Shown: one piece after another, positions 6,939 through 13,591 of the stretch
How positions within the stretch are numbered: the first letter of the stretch is position 1
Layout of the letters: every line of letters starts with the position of its first letter
From: CAYIRQ01 sp964365905
GTDB taxonomy: Bacteria > Patescibacteriota > Gracilibacteria > Peribacterales > Peribacteraceae
Direction of reading: 5' to 3'
Assembly (NCBI GenBank): GCA_964365905.1
Contig: CAYIRQ010000019.1
Span: 1-15,614, forward strand
Length of the DNA: 15,614 nt
Made by a program: the position numbers and the translations under genes
The notes under the pieces: model-generated
Database searches by the model: none
What the model was told of the DNA's origin: nothing
What the model saw: the letters and a program-made list of their open reading frames with translations, nothing else

Positions 6939-6980
6939 TATCAGTAAAGGTACTTTTGCATAAAAGTGGGCTTACTGATA
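6939..6980. promoter_or_regulatory. 42-bp interrupted palindrome centred on the -35 box (candidate operator)
   Basis: TATCAGTAA (6939-6947) is mirrored exactly by TTACTGATA (6972-6980), and inside them ACTTTT (6952-6957) is mirrored by AAAAGT (6962-6967). Four-nt unpaired blocks are placed symmetrically. The dyad centre (between 6959 and 6960) lies in the -35 hexamer, and the right arm overlaps the extended -10. That is what an operator for a dimeric or tetrameric repressor would look like. No T-run follows, so a terminator for the upstream operon is less likely. Confidence 0.65.
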
Positions 6981-6984
6981 GAAT
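6956..6984 (+). promoter_or_regulatory. Promoter of the GHKL ATPase/STAS operon (leaderless)
   Basis: TTGCAT (6956-6961), a 17-nt spacer, then TAGAAT (6979-6984) with TG one base upstream (TGATAGAAT). The expected transcription start, 6-7 nt downstream of the -10, coincides with the GTG start codon at 6991. Confidence 0.65.
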
Positions 6985-6990
6985 GAATCT

Positions 6991-7956
6991 GTGCGGATTC
7001 ACCTCCCCAACAGCGCCTTCATCAAAAATATCGATGCATTTTTAGCTTCGTTCGATCCCCGTAATCCGGGTGAGCTGCACATTACAGCGGATAAGAGATG
7101 GATTGCTGTGCATCCTCTTGCCATCTCCATGGTTGGAGCACTCGGGCTTAAGGTAGGACCGCACAACATTGATTGCGAAAAATTTGAGGCAAAATCGGGG
7201 CATTACTTTGAACGGATTGGACTCTTTAAACTTTTGGGGATTTCGTCCGGAATGGCGATTGAATCACACGAAGAGGCCGGAAGATTCATCCCCGTGGCGC
7301 AAATACGAACAGCCAGGGAGCAAACGGAATTCATCACGAACGTGATTCCGCTTCTTCACCTCAAAAAACAGCACCAAGTCGACACGATCGTCTACATTCT
7401 CGGCGAGCTCATCCGCAATGTTCTCGAACATGCCAATGACCCGAACGGCGCGATTGTCTGCGCACAGTATTACCCAAAACCCAATACCATCCGCATCGGC
7501 ATTGCCGATACCGGAATCGGCATCAAAGCTTCCATCAGTGCTTCGCACGCTCCAAAAGATCATCTGGAGGCTCTGCGTCTTGCGCTATGGCCAGGCATTA
7601 CAGGCACGACAGCGAGGATCGGGGGGACGGAACAGAACGCCGGAGCGGGATTATTCTTCACGAAATCCATCGCGAGAGCGAATAAAGATTATTTCCTGAT
7701 GTACAGCGGCGATGCGATGTACAAATTGATCAAGACACAACCAAAGAAGTTGCGGCTACATGCAGATCCCTTCGAGGACAAACACTCGAAGAAAAGCGGC
7801 TTGCCCAACTGGAGGGGAACGGTCGTCGGCATTGATATCACTCTCGATCAGACGCAGGAATTTACGATGTTTCTGGATGTCTTGAACCAAGCACTACGAA
7901 CAGCGGTTGCGGAACGGAAACGTGCAAAATATAAGAAACCCAAATTTGTGACATGA
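6991..7956 (+). CDS. GHKL-type ATPase, partner of a STAS-like protein
   Basis: A 321-aa protein. Residues 1-125 form an N-terminal domain of unknown fold (HLPNSAFIKNIDAFL...). Residues about 128-260 are a histidine-kinase-like ATPase: N-box GELIRNVLEHAND (138-150; Glu139, Asn143), G1 box IADTGIGIK (171-179; Asp173) and G2 box NAGAGLFFTKSIA (216-228). There is no phosphoacceptor His domain, membrane segment or receiver, so it is more like SpoIIAB/RsbW anti-sigma kinases or MutL/Hsp90-type ATPases than a sensor kinase. GTG 6991 is the only plausible start: an in-frame TAG sits at 6979 and the domain begins at once. It overlaps the STAS gene by 4 bp (ATGA). A partner-switching role with the STAS protein is inference. 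Confidence 0.85.
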   Translation: MRIHLPNSAFIKNIDAFLASFDPRNPGELHITADKRWIAVHPLAISMVGALGLKVGPHNIDCEKFEAKSGHYFERIGLFKLLGISSGMAIESHEEAGRFIPVAQIRTAREQTEFITNVIPLLHLKKQHQVDTIVYILGELIRNVLEHANDPNGAIVCAQYYPKPNTIRIGIADTGIGIKASISASHAPKDHLEALRLALWPGITGTTARIGGTEQNAGAGLFFTKSIARANKDYFLMYSGDAMYKLIKTQPKKLRLHADPFEDKHSKKSGLPNWRGTVVGIDITLDQTQEFTMFLDVLNQALRTAVAERKRAKYKKPKFVT

Positions 7957-8252
7957 AGCACGTACGAATGGTCAAAAAAACCGGCCGGTTTGCGGAGAAC
8001 AAAGATATCGCAAGAGATGTGCGTGTGAAAGAATTGCTGCCGGCCCTTCGGAAGGGAGAAAAGATCATCATAGACTTCAAGGGTGTGGATGCCGCTACGC
8101 AATCATTCGTCCATGCGCTGATCAGCGATGTTGTGCGCAAATTTGGTACCGATGCTTTTGAGAAGATCACGTTCAAAGGTTGCAATGAGAACGTCCAGCG
8201 GATGATCAATATCGTTGCTGACTATATGCAGGAGGGACTGGGAGAAAGATAA
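7953..8252 (+). CDS. STAS-like DUF4325 protein
   Basis: A 99-aa protein matching the STAS-like DUF4325 family: after a charged N-terminus, EKIIIDFKGVDAATQSFVHAL corresponds to the family's 'v.lDFegV..is.SFa.el' strand-loop-helix, with Ser64 at the conserved Ser-Phe position. KITFKGCNENVQRMINIVADYM is the final strand and helix. In anti-anti-sigma factors such as SpoIIAA the Ser in this loop is phosphorylated by the partner GHKL kinase; whether that holds for DUF4325 is not established. ATG 7953 overlaps the ATPase stop by 4 bp, so translational coupling and a fixed stoichiometry are likely. It is cytoplasmic. No sigma factor or HTH gene is visible in this window as a downstream target. Confidence 0.82.
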   Translation: MKHVRMVKKTGRFAENKDIARDVRVKELLPALRKGEKIIIDFKGVDAATQSFVHALISDVVRKFGTDAFEKITFKGCNENVQRMINIVADYMQEGLGER

Positions 8253-8328
8253 AGACGGCGATGATTTTGCCATTGCAAAATATCAAACAATTGCTATGTT
8301 TTGACAAGATCGTTCGATCACCTGATTA

Positions 8329-8337
8329 TGGTACAAT
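8329..8337 (+). promoter_or_regulatory. Extended -10 promoter of the SLH surface protein
   Basis: TGGTACAAT (8329-8337) is an extended -10 like the one at 987-995, and predicts a start near 8344. TTGACA at 8301-8306 is too far (25 nt) for this hexamer, but is correctly spaced (17 nt) from GATTAT (8324-8329), so two overlapping promoters are possible. The leader to ATG 8373 has no Shine-Dalgarno site. Confidence 0.6.
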
Positions 8338-8372
8338 GTCACTACACAAACATCACAATTCCCCATCTATCT

Positions 8373-9380
8373 ATGAACGCACACGGTGAATTCTGGAAGA
8401 AGACGCTCATCGGGATCGTTGCGGGATATGCCTTTCTGCTCACGGCGCTTGTCCTCGGGAATGTGACATCGGAATTCCTGAAGCTCCGCGCGGATGCATA
8501 TTCGGATGTCGAAGATGACAGTGTCTACGGCAGTGCTATTCAGGAAATGACGCTGCTCGGCTTCCTGCAAGGGTACGGAAATAACCTCTTCGGGCCGAAC
8601 GATGCCGTGACGCGAGGGCAGATGTCGATTCTCGTGAAGCGCCTGCGTGATCGCGAAATCAAAGCCCTGCACGCACAAGTGGAGGAGATGCGGGCCACTC
8701 TCGATCTCGGCACCTGCGGGGATAGCTCAGTGCAAACGGGAGAGGAATGTGATGATGAAAATACGGAATCCGGCGACGGTTGTAGTGCGGAGTGTCTGCA
8801 GGAAGTGCTGCAGGATGGATGTCCGGGCGGATATGCGTTCGGAGAAGAATTTCCTGCAGACGACGGCTGCAACGTGTGCGTCTGCTCCCCGAGTGGTATT
8901 GCCTGCACCAAGATGCACTGCAGCTCCCCCACGGAACCCGTGATTGAGGAGCCTGTCGCAATCGAGCCCGAGGAAATCGCCGCCCCCGAGAACATCGCTC
9001 CCGCCTGCGGAAACGGTATTTGCGAACACGACGAAAACACACTCCCGCCGCATCGACGCTTTTACTGTCCACAGGACTGTACCGGGGAAGCGTCACGAAC
9101 ACAAATGTGCGAGACCCTCACAGAGGATTTCCTGGATATCCCGGAGAACTACCGCGCGTGCCAAGCGGACGCAGATTGCGTTGAGCTGGAGCAAAGTTGT
9201 CCCTTCCTCACCTGTGGCATTGCCGTGAATAAATCCAATTACCCGACACTCGGCATCGAGAAAGAGGAAGTCATGGAAACCTGCCGTCGCGAAGGAAACA
9301 TCAAAGCCTGCGTCACGTGTCCGTTCAGTGCGGCCGTCTGCCTCGAAGGACGCTGCACGCTCGTGCAGGAGAGCAGATAG
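8373..9380 (+). CDS. Membrane-anchored SLH-domain, cysteine-rich surface protein
   Basis: A 335-aa mosaic protein. Residues 10-31 are a hydrophobic anchor (TLIGIVAGYAFLLTALVLG) after a short charged N-terminus. AYSDVEDDS...MTLLGFLQGYG...FGPNDAVTRGQMSILVKRL (42-91) is one S-layer-homology repeat. A coiled segment (94-110) follows. CGDSSVQTGEECDDENTESGDGCS (115-138) matches the Myxococcus cysteine-rich (DUF4215) repeat. DGCNVCVCSPSGIACTKMHC (164-183) resembles pacifastin/VWC modules. A Pro/Glu linker (186-208) leads to CGNGICEHDENT...CPQDC (212-236) and a C-terminal six-cysteine part. Twenty-plus cysteines imply disulfides outside the cell. With only one SLH repeat, wall binding may need oligomers. 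ATG 8373 is chosen because upstream in-frame ATGs overlap the promoter. It converges on carB with a 5-nt gap. Confidence 0.85.
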   Translation: MNAHGEFWKKTLIGIVAGYAFLLTALVLGNVTSEFLKLRADAYSDVEDDSVYGSAIQEMTLLGFLQGYGNNLFGPNDAVTRGQMSILVKRLRDREIKALHAQVEEMRATLDLGTCGDSSVQTGEECDDENTESGDGCSAECLQEVLQDGCPGGYAFGEEFPADDGCNVCVCSPSGIACTKMHCSSPTEPVIEEPVAIEPEEIAAPENIAPACGNGICEHDENTLPPHRRFYCPQDCTGEASRTQMCETLTEDFLDIPENYRACQADADCVELEQSCPFLTCGIAVNKSNYPTLGIEKEEVMETCRREGNIKACVTCPFSAAVCLEGRCTLVQESR

Positions 9381-9385
9381 CACGA

Positions 9386-12300
9386 TCACATCGTCCGCGC
9401 CATCCCAACAAAGGAAGACCAGGGTCGAACGTGAATATCCTCGATGGTGAAACATTCCATCGCTTCCGCGATGCGCTTTGCGAGTTGAATGTTCGTAATG
9501 AGCGGGATGCCCCGGTCAATCGCGAGCCGGCGCATGAGGTAGCCATCGGTGATTTCCTTGCCGCGATAACTCTGGGGAATGTTGATCACGAGATCGAGGC
9601 GATGCTGCTCGAGATACTCGCGGATGTTCGGACTTCGGGGCTCGCTCACTTTCGAGAGAAGCACGGAAGGGATCCCCCGCGATTCGAGGAAGCCATGCGT
9701 ACGCTCGGTCGCATAGATCGCAAATCCCATTGCGACGAAGCTGCGGATCGCGGGGAGGATGTCGACTTTGTCCTCCAGTCGCCCGACCGTGAGCAGGATA
9801 TTTCCTCCTTTCCCGACACGGTCGGTCCCTATAGCTTTCTGCGGCCCGTCCGACCCGCCAGTACCGACCTGTCGGGCTGGCCGGCTGGTCATCCGGGCGG
9901 GCAACCGGAATCCGACGGCAAGGAGCGATGCGAGAAGCGCTTCGGACACCGTATCCCCGAAGCAGGCGACTTCCCCCGTGCTTGCCATCTCGACCCCCAG
10001 TCGCGGGTCTGCTCCCCGGAGGCGCGCGAAGCTGAACTGGGCGGCTTTCACGCCGACGTGATCGAGATCGAGTGTCTGGTAGCGGATATCCCCGGGCGCC
10101 TTCCCGAGGAGCGCCTGTGTTGCGAGACGGGCGAAATTGATGTTCGTGACTTTGCTTGCAAACGGGAAGGAACGACTCGCGCGCAGGTTGCACTCGATCA
10201 CCATGATGCGATTTTCCTTCGCAAGCAATTGCAGGTTGAAGGGCCCGGAAATTCGAAGCGCCTGCGCAATCTGCTTCGCAATGACCTTGATACGATTCAT
10301 GGTTTCCATATTGAGCCTCTGCGGCGGAAGAACGATCGTGGCATCCCCCGAGTGCACGCCGGCATTCTCGATGTGTTCAGAGACAGCATAGAGAAGCAGT
10401 TTTCCTCCCTGCGCCACAGCATCGAAGTCGATCTCCTTCGCGCCTTGCTCAAACTTGGAAACGACAACGGAAATTTTCTCTCCAACATGCTGCCCCGCGA
10501 CCCCATTCGCAAATGCAGTTGCTTGCTCCAGGTATCCATCGAGATCCTCCGGTGAATGCACAACCGCCATCGCAGCGCCGGAGAGAACGTAACTGGGGCG
10601 AACAATGACAGGGTAGCCGCAACGTTCGGCAAATTGCTTCGCAGACGCAAGATCCGAAAATTCCCGCCACTCAGGCTGATCGATATGAAGCTCATCGAGG
10701 AGACGACTGAATTTATGTCGATCTTCCGCACGATCAATATCCTCAGGGGTGGTGCCAAAGGTCGGGACATTCAGCCTCGCGAGCTTCGGCGCAAGAGAGT
10801 TCGGGATCTGCCCCCCCATCGACACGACGATCCCTTCGGGCTTGAGGAGCTCTGCGATATCGAGGACGCGTTCGAGCGTGAGTTCCTCGAAGAAGAGGAG
10901 GTCACACTCGTCGTAATCCGTACTCACGGTCTCCGGATTGCTATTGATCATGGAAACGGTGTACCCCTGACGCTGCAACTCCCGGACCGCTTCGACGCAG
11001 CACCAGTCGAATTCGACCGAAGAACCAATGGAATACGGTCCTCCACCCAGAACAATTGCATGCTTCCCCAGGAGGTGGGATTCCTCGGTCGAATGGCCAT
11101 TGACAGTTGACTTTTGACTTTTGACTTCACTGTCAATTGTCAATTGTGCATTGTCCATTGTCCGCGCGCACCCAAACTCAACATCATTTTCCGAACCGTG
11201 ATAGGTCAAATACAAATAGTTCGTGCGCGCGGGAAATTCCCCCGCAAGTGTATCAATCTGCTTCACCATCGGACGAATGCCATGTTCCTTCCGGAGGGCA
11301 CGGATCTCCAATTGATCCTGATCACGGATGAGACCGATACCGCGATCGGAGAATCCGAGCTTCTTCGCTTTCTTGAGTACCTCAGACGAAAGTGGCAATG
11401 CCTTCCCTTTGAAGAGCTCCTGCGCAAGGAGTGCGCAATCCTGTATGCGAGAGAGAAACCACCGATCGATCCCCGTTGCGAGCGCGATTTCCTCCACGGT
11501 CCATCCCTCACGGAGAGCGGATGAGACCGCAAAAATGCGACGGGGTGTGGGAAACTTGAGTTCGCGCGTAATGTCCTCGATGTGCATGGGTGCGGGAAGC
11601 AAACCCTCTGCTCCGATATTGAGCATGCGGAGCGCTTTCTGGAGGGCTTCTTCGAAGGACCTGCCGAGCGCCATGACTTCTCCCACCGACTTCATCTCGC
11701 TCGTGACGGTTTCGCTCACGTGATGAAATTTCTGCAGATCCCAGCGGGGAACCTTCACGGCGACATAGTCGAGTGCGGGTTCAAAGTCGGCTGTCGTGAC
11801 GCGCGTGATCGCATTGCGAAGTTCCGGGAGCGTCTTTCCGAGCGCGAGTTTCGCGGCAACGAACGCAAGCGGGTAGCCCGTCGCTTTCGAGGCGAGCGCT
11901 GAGGAACGGCTCAGTCGCGCATTCACTTCAATGACCCGATAATCAACGAGCGGTGATTCCATGTGGGAGCCACCGTGCTTCGCCTCCGGCGCTGGCCGGA
12001 GTGCATATTGAATATTGCATTCGCCGACGATGCCGAAGTGTCGGATCACTTTGAGGGCGATATTCCGGAGTTCCTGGTACTCGCGGTTCGTGAGCGTCTG
12101 ACTCGGGGCAATGACGATCGATTCGCCGGTGTGAATCCCGAGCGGATCCACGTTCTCCATGTTGCACACGGTGATGCAGTTATTGCTTAGGTCACGCACC
12201 ACCTCGTACTCGATCTCCTTCCATCCCGTGAGATCTTCTTCCACGAGCACTTGCGGGGACTCGACGAACGCGACTTTGAGGAGATCCGGGAGCTCTACAG

Positions 12301-12925
12301 GCTCAAGAACCCGCCCGCTCCCTTTTCCACCGAGTGCGAACGCGCCGCGGACAATCACGGGGTACCCGATCTTCTCAGCTGCAACTTTCGCTTCCTCGAC
12401 GGAGGTACAGGCAATGGATCGTGGCACGGCAACACCGATACTCTGAAGCTCCTGATTGAAGACCGCGCGATCCTCCGTTTTGCGGATAGCTTCAGTCGAT
12501 GTCCCAAGCACTGTGACGCCCGCACGCTCAAGGACACCGCTTGCTGCGAGCGCGAGGCCGCAATTCAAGGCCGTCTGTCCCCCGAAGCTGAGTGCGATTG
12601 CATCGGGCTTCTCACGATCAATGATTTTCTCTACGAATTTCGGAGTCACGGGGTAAAAGTAGACCTCGTCCGCGAGTCCCCAGCTCGTCTGATTCGTCGC
12701 GATATTCGGGTTGAGGAGGATAACACGCTTGCCTTCCTCCTTGAATGCTTTGATCGCCTGGCTCCCGGAGTAATCGAATTCCCCCGCTTCTCCGATCTTG
12801 AGCGCTCCGGAACCGAGAAGAAGAATGGTTCGAATGTCATGGTGAGCTTGTCGAACCACGGGAAAACGATCTCCCCCGGCTTTCTGAGCCTTTGAGGAGC
12901 AGCCCCCGGTACTCGCATCATGCAT
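9386..12925 (-). CDS. carB: Carbamoyl-phosphate synthase large subunit, CAD/CPS1-like, with in-frame repeat inserts
   Basis: Makes carbamoyl phosphate from bicarbonate, ATP and ammonia for pyrimidine or arginine synthesis. Both ATP-grasp halves and the C-terminal MGS-like allosteric domain are present. Residues are counted from an upstream in-frame ATG at 13021. First half: GSGALKIGEAGEFDYSGSQA (70-89), GWKEIEYEVVRD (266-277), EVNARLSRSSALASKATGYP (365-384). Second half: SIGSSVEFDWC (664-674), IECNLRASRSFPF (942-954). MGS domain: about 1074-1190. These variants (NPNIATNQT, EVNARL, YLYLTYHG) resemble eukaryotic CAD/CPS1 and not typical bacterial CarB. Bacterial CarB is about 1070 aa; the excess lies in segments at about 33-60, 342-360, 617-653 and 1042-1073, all in repeat-like DNA. 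The start is ATG 12925 (1179 aa) or GTG 12859 (1157 aa); 13021 would collide with the divergent gene. No carA is in the window. Confidence 0.93.
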   Translation of the reverse strand: MHDASTGGCSSKAQKAGGDRFPVVRQAHHDIRTILLLGSGALKIGEAGEFDYSGSQAIKAFKEEGKRVILLNPNIATNQTSWGLADEVYFYPVTPKFVEKIIDREKPDAIALSFGGQTALNCGLALAASGVLERAGVTVLGTSTEAIRKTEDRAVFNQELQSIGVAVPRSIACTSVEEAKVAAEKIGYPVIVRGAFALGGKGSGRVLEPVELPDLLKVAFVESPQVLVEEDLTGWKEIEYEVVRDLSNNCITVCNMENVDPLGIHTGESIVIAPSQTLTNREYQELRNIALKVIRHFGIVGECNIQYALRPAPEAKHGGSHMESPLVDYRVIEVNARLSRSSALASKATGYPLAFVAAKLALGKTLPELRNAITRVTTADFEPALDYVAVKVPRWDLQKFHHVSETVTSEMKSVGEVMALGRSFEEALQKALRMLNIGAEGLLPAPMHIEDITRELKFPTPRRIFAVSSALREGWTVEEIALATGIDRWFLSRIQDCALLAQELFKGKALPLSSEVLKKAKKLGFSDRGIGLIRDQDQLEIRALRKEHGIRPMVKQIDTLAGEFPARTNYLYLTYHGSENDVEFGCARTMDNAQLTIDSEVKSQKSTVNGHSTEESHLLGKHAIVLGGGPYSIGSSVEFDWCCVEAVRELQRQGYTVSMINSNPETVSTDYDECDLLFFEELTLERVLDIAELLKPEGIVVSMGGQIPNSLAPKLARLNVPTFGTTPEDIDRAEDRHKFSRLLDELHIDQPEWREFSDLASAKQFAERCGYPVIVRPSYVLSGAAMAVVHSPEDLDGYLEQATAFANGVAGQHVGEKISVVVSKFEQGAKEIDFDAVAQGGKLLLYAVSEHIENAGVHSGDATIVLPPQRLNMETMNRIKVIAKQIAQALRISGPFNLQLLAKENRIMVIECNLRASRSFPFASKVTNINFARLATQALLGKAPGDIRYQTLDLDHVGVKAAQFSFARLRGADPRLGVEMASTGEVACFGDTVSEALLASLLAVGFRLPARMTSRPARQVGTGGSDGPQKAIGTDRVGKGGNILLTVGRLEDKVDILPAIRSFVAMGFAIYATERTHGFLESRGIPSVLLSKVSEPRSPNIREYLEQHRLDLVINIPQSYRGKEITDGYLMRRLAIDRGIPLITNIQLAKRIAEAMECFTIEDIHVRPWSSFVGMARTM
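9857..9881. repeat. Nested hairpin inside the carB insert before the MGS domain
   Basis: GCCAG (9857-9861) pairs with CTGGC (9877-9881), and inside it CCGAC (9864-9868) pairs with GTCGG (9871-9875). It lies within the DNA (9803-9898) encoding extra residues about 1042-1073 of CarB (numbered from 13021), rich in Arg, Gly and Gln. The extra segment joins the second synthetase half to the MGS domain. Confidence 0.65.
11099..11161. repeat. Nine tandem heptamers inside carB
   Basis: On the plus strand the units are ATTGACA, GTTGACT, TTTGACT, TTTGACT, TCACTGT, CAATTGT, CAATTGT, GCATTGT, CCATTGT: nine successive 7-mers with no gap, 63 bp. Because 63 is a multiple of three, the array adds exactly 21 codons (T621 to N641, numbered from 13021) without shifting the carB frame. 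The extra residues fall in the linker between the two synthetase halves. The pattern recalls the short tandemly repeated heptamers known from cyanobacterial genomes. Confidence 0.85.
11984..12001. repeat. Perfect palindrome inside carB
   Basis: CTCCGGC (11984-11990), loop GCTG, GCCGGAG (11995-12001): a perfect 7-bp G/C-rich stem. It encodes L341 to E346 of CarB, at the start of a segment (342-360) about 13 residues longer than expected between the CNIQYAL and IEVNARL motifs. Confidence 0.75.
12839..12860. repeat. Suspected dispersed repeat at the carB N-terminus
   Basis: On the minus strand this reads GTGGTTCGACAAGCTCACCAT and encodes VVRQAHH directly before the first CarB strand. The core TTCGACAAGCTCA is, from memory, a frequent dispersed element in metagenome-derived bacterial genomes; only one copy is in this window, so the repeat call rests on recall. 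Confidence 0.45.
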
Positions 12926-12971
12926 AAAGGTCTGCGAGAGCCTAGCTTGAGCGAGCCTCCGACACAAGGAA

Positions 12972-12999
12972 TTGCCTTGGAAGCATGGAAGGGTAGGAT
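12972..12999 (+). promoter_or_regulatory. Possible promoter of the small secreted protein
   Basis: TTGCCT (12972-12977), a 16-nt spacer, TAGGAT (12994-12999); start expected near 13006. An inverted repeat AGGGAA-N7-TTCCCT (13000-13005 / 13013-13018) lies between it and ATG 13028. Both boxes deviate from consensus, so this is tentative. Confidence 0.35.
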
Positions 13000-13027
13000 A
13001 GGGAACCGTATCTTCCCTCACTGCCTC

Positions 13028-13591
13028 ATGAAGCGTCCATTTTCCCTCATTCTCAGCGCTTTCAGCATTTTTTGCGCAAGCAAGATTGCATCAGCGGCAC
13101 CCATCGAACCGATCACGGTTCCGGAAAGTCCCTGCAGCGAGGATCGCACGATCGAAAATACGATGTGCCACATGGGAAGACGGAGTTCGAGGGTGCAGAA
13201 CGCTTTCCAAAATTTCGAAGGGAGAACCGCATCCATCCTCCGCAAGAGGCAGGAAGACCAGCGCAGCTTCCTCGTGCCACGCTCGCAGCGGAAACCCACG
13301 CGCGTGGACCTGCGTCCGTCCGCAGAAATCGAGAAGGAACTGCAGAGGAAGAGGCGACAAATTCTCAGAGAACGCGGTGAAACGGAGGAAACATCATCCA
13401 GAAAACCACTTCTTCGGACGCGGGCAAAGGGCGGCATCCGCGGAGAGGCGATCGCGCCGGTCTGCGGGAGGCGGCACGGCCTCGCGCTCATCGCATGCCT
13501 CGAGGAACTCGGCGTCAGAATTTCTCCGCTCACGGTCGATGCTGCGACCCTGAAACTCTATGAGGAGCAGGGGGAAGTGGAAGGAGAGTGA
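13028..13591 (+). CDS. Small secreted basic protein of unknown function
   Basis: A 187-aa protein with a textbook signal peptide, MKRPFSLILSAFSIFCASKIASA, likely cut after Ala23 (ASA-AP). The mature part is rich in Arg, Lys and Glu, with a predicted helical or coiled stretch (about 97-120, SAEIEKELQRKRRQILRERGE) and four cysteines (37, 47, 146, 157) that could form two disulfides after export. The C-terminal 40 residues (APVCGRRHGLALIACLEELGVRISP) look like a small folded helix-strand unit. I recognise no family. The ATG at 13028 is chosen because it begins the signal peptide; in-frame codons upstream would spoil it. The gene diverges from carB and converges on the calcium-repeat gene, with a palindrome between the stops. 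Confidence 0.7.
   Translation: MKRPFSLILSAFSIFCASKIASAAPIEPITVPESPCSEDRTIENTMCHMGRRSSRVQNAFQNFEGRTASILRKRQEDQRSFLVPRSQRKPTRVDLRPSAEIEKELQRKRRQILRERGETEETSSRKPLLRTRAKGGIRGEAIAPVCGRRHGLALIACLEELGVRISPLTVDAATLKLYEEQGEVEGE

Noticed and set aside
8264..8281. Hairpin ATTTTGC/GCAAAAT as a terminator after the STAS gene
   Set aside because: The stem is weak and A/T-rich and is not followed by a T-run; termination here cannot be claimed.
9317..10555. Long open frame of 412 codons on the plus strand
   Set aside because: It lies antisense to carB, whose motifs are unmistakable; the product is low-complexity and rich in Arg/Asp/His as expected for a shadow frame.
11099..11161. Heptamer array as a CRISPR or tandem promoter (-35 TTGACT series)
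   Set aside because: Units are 7 bp with no spacers, and the array sits inside the carB frame; TTGAC-like boxes arise from the repeat itself.
12926..13021. Start of carB at the ATG at 13021
   Set aside because: It would put two divergent start codons 6 bp apart and leave no room for promoters; the encoded residues do not resemble any CarB N-terminus.
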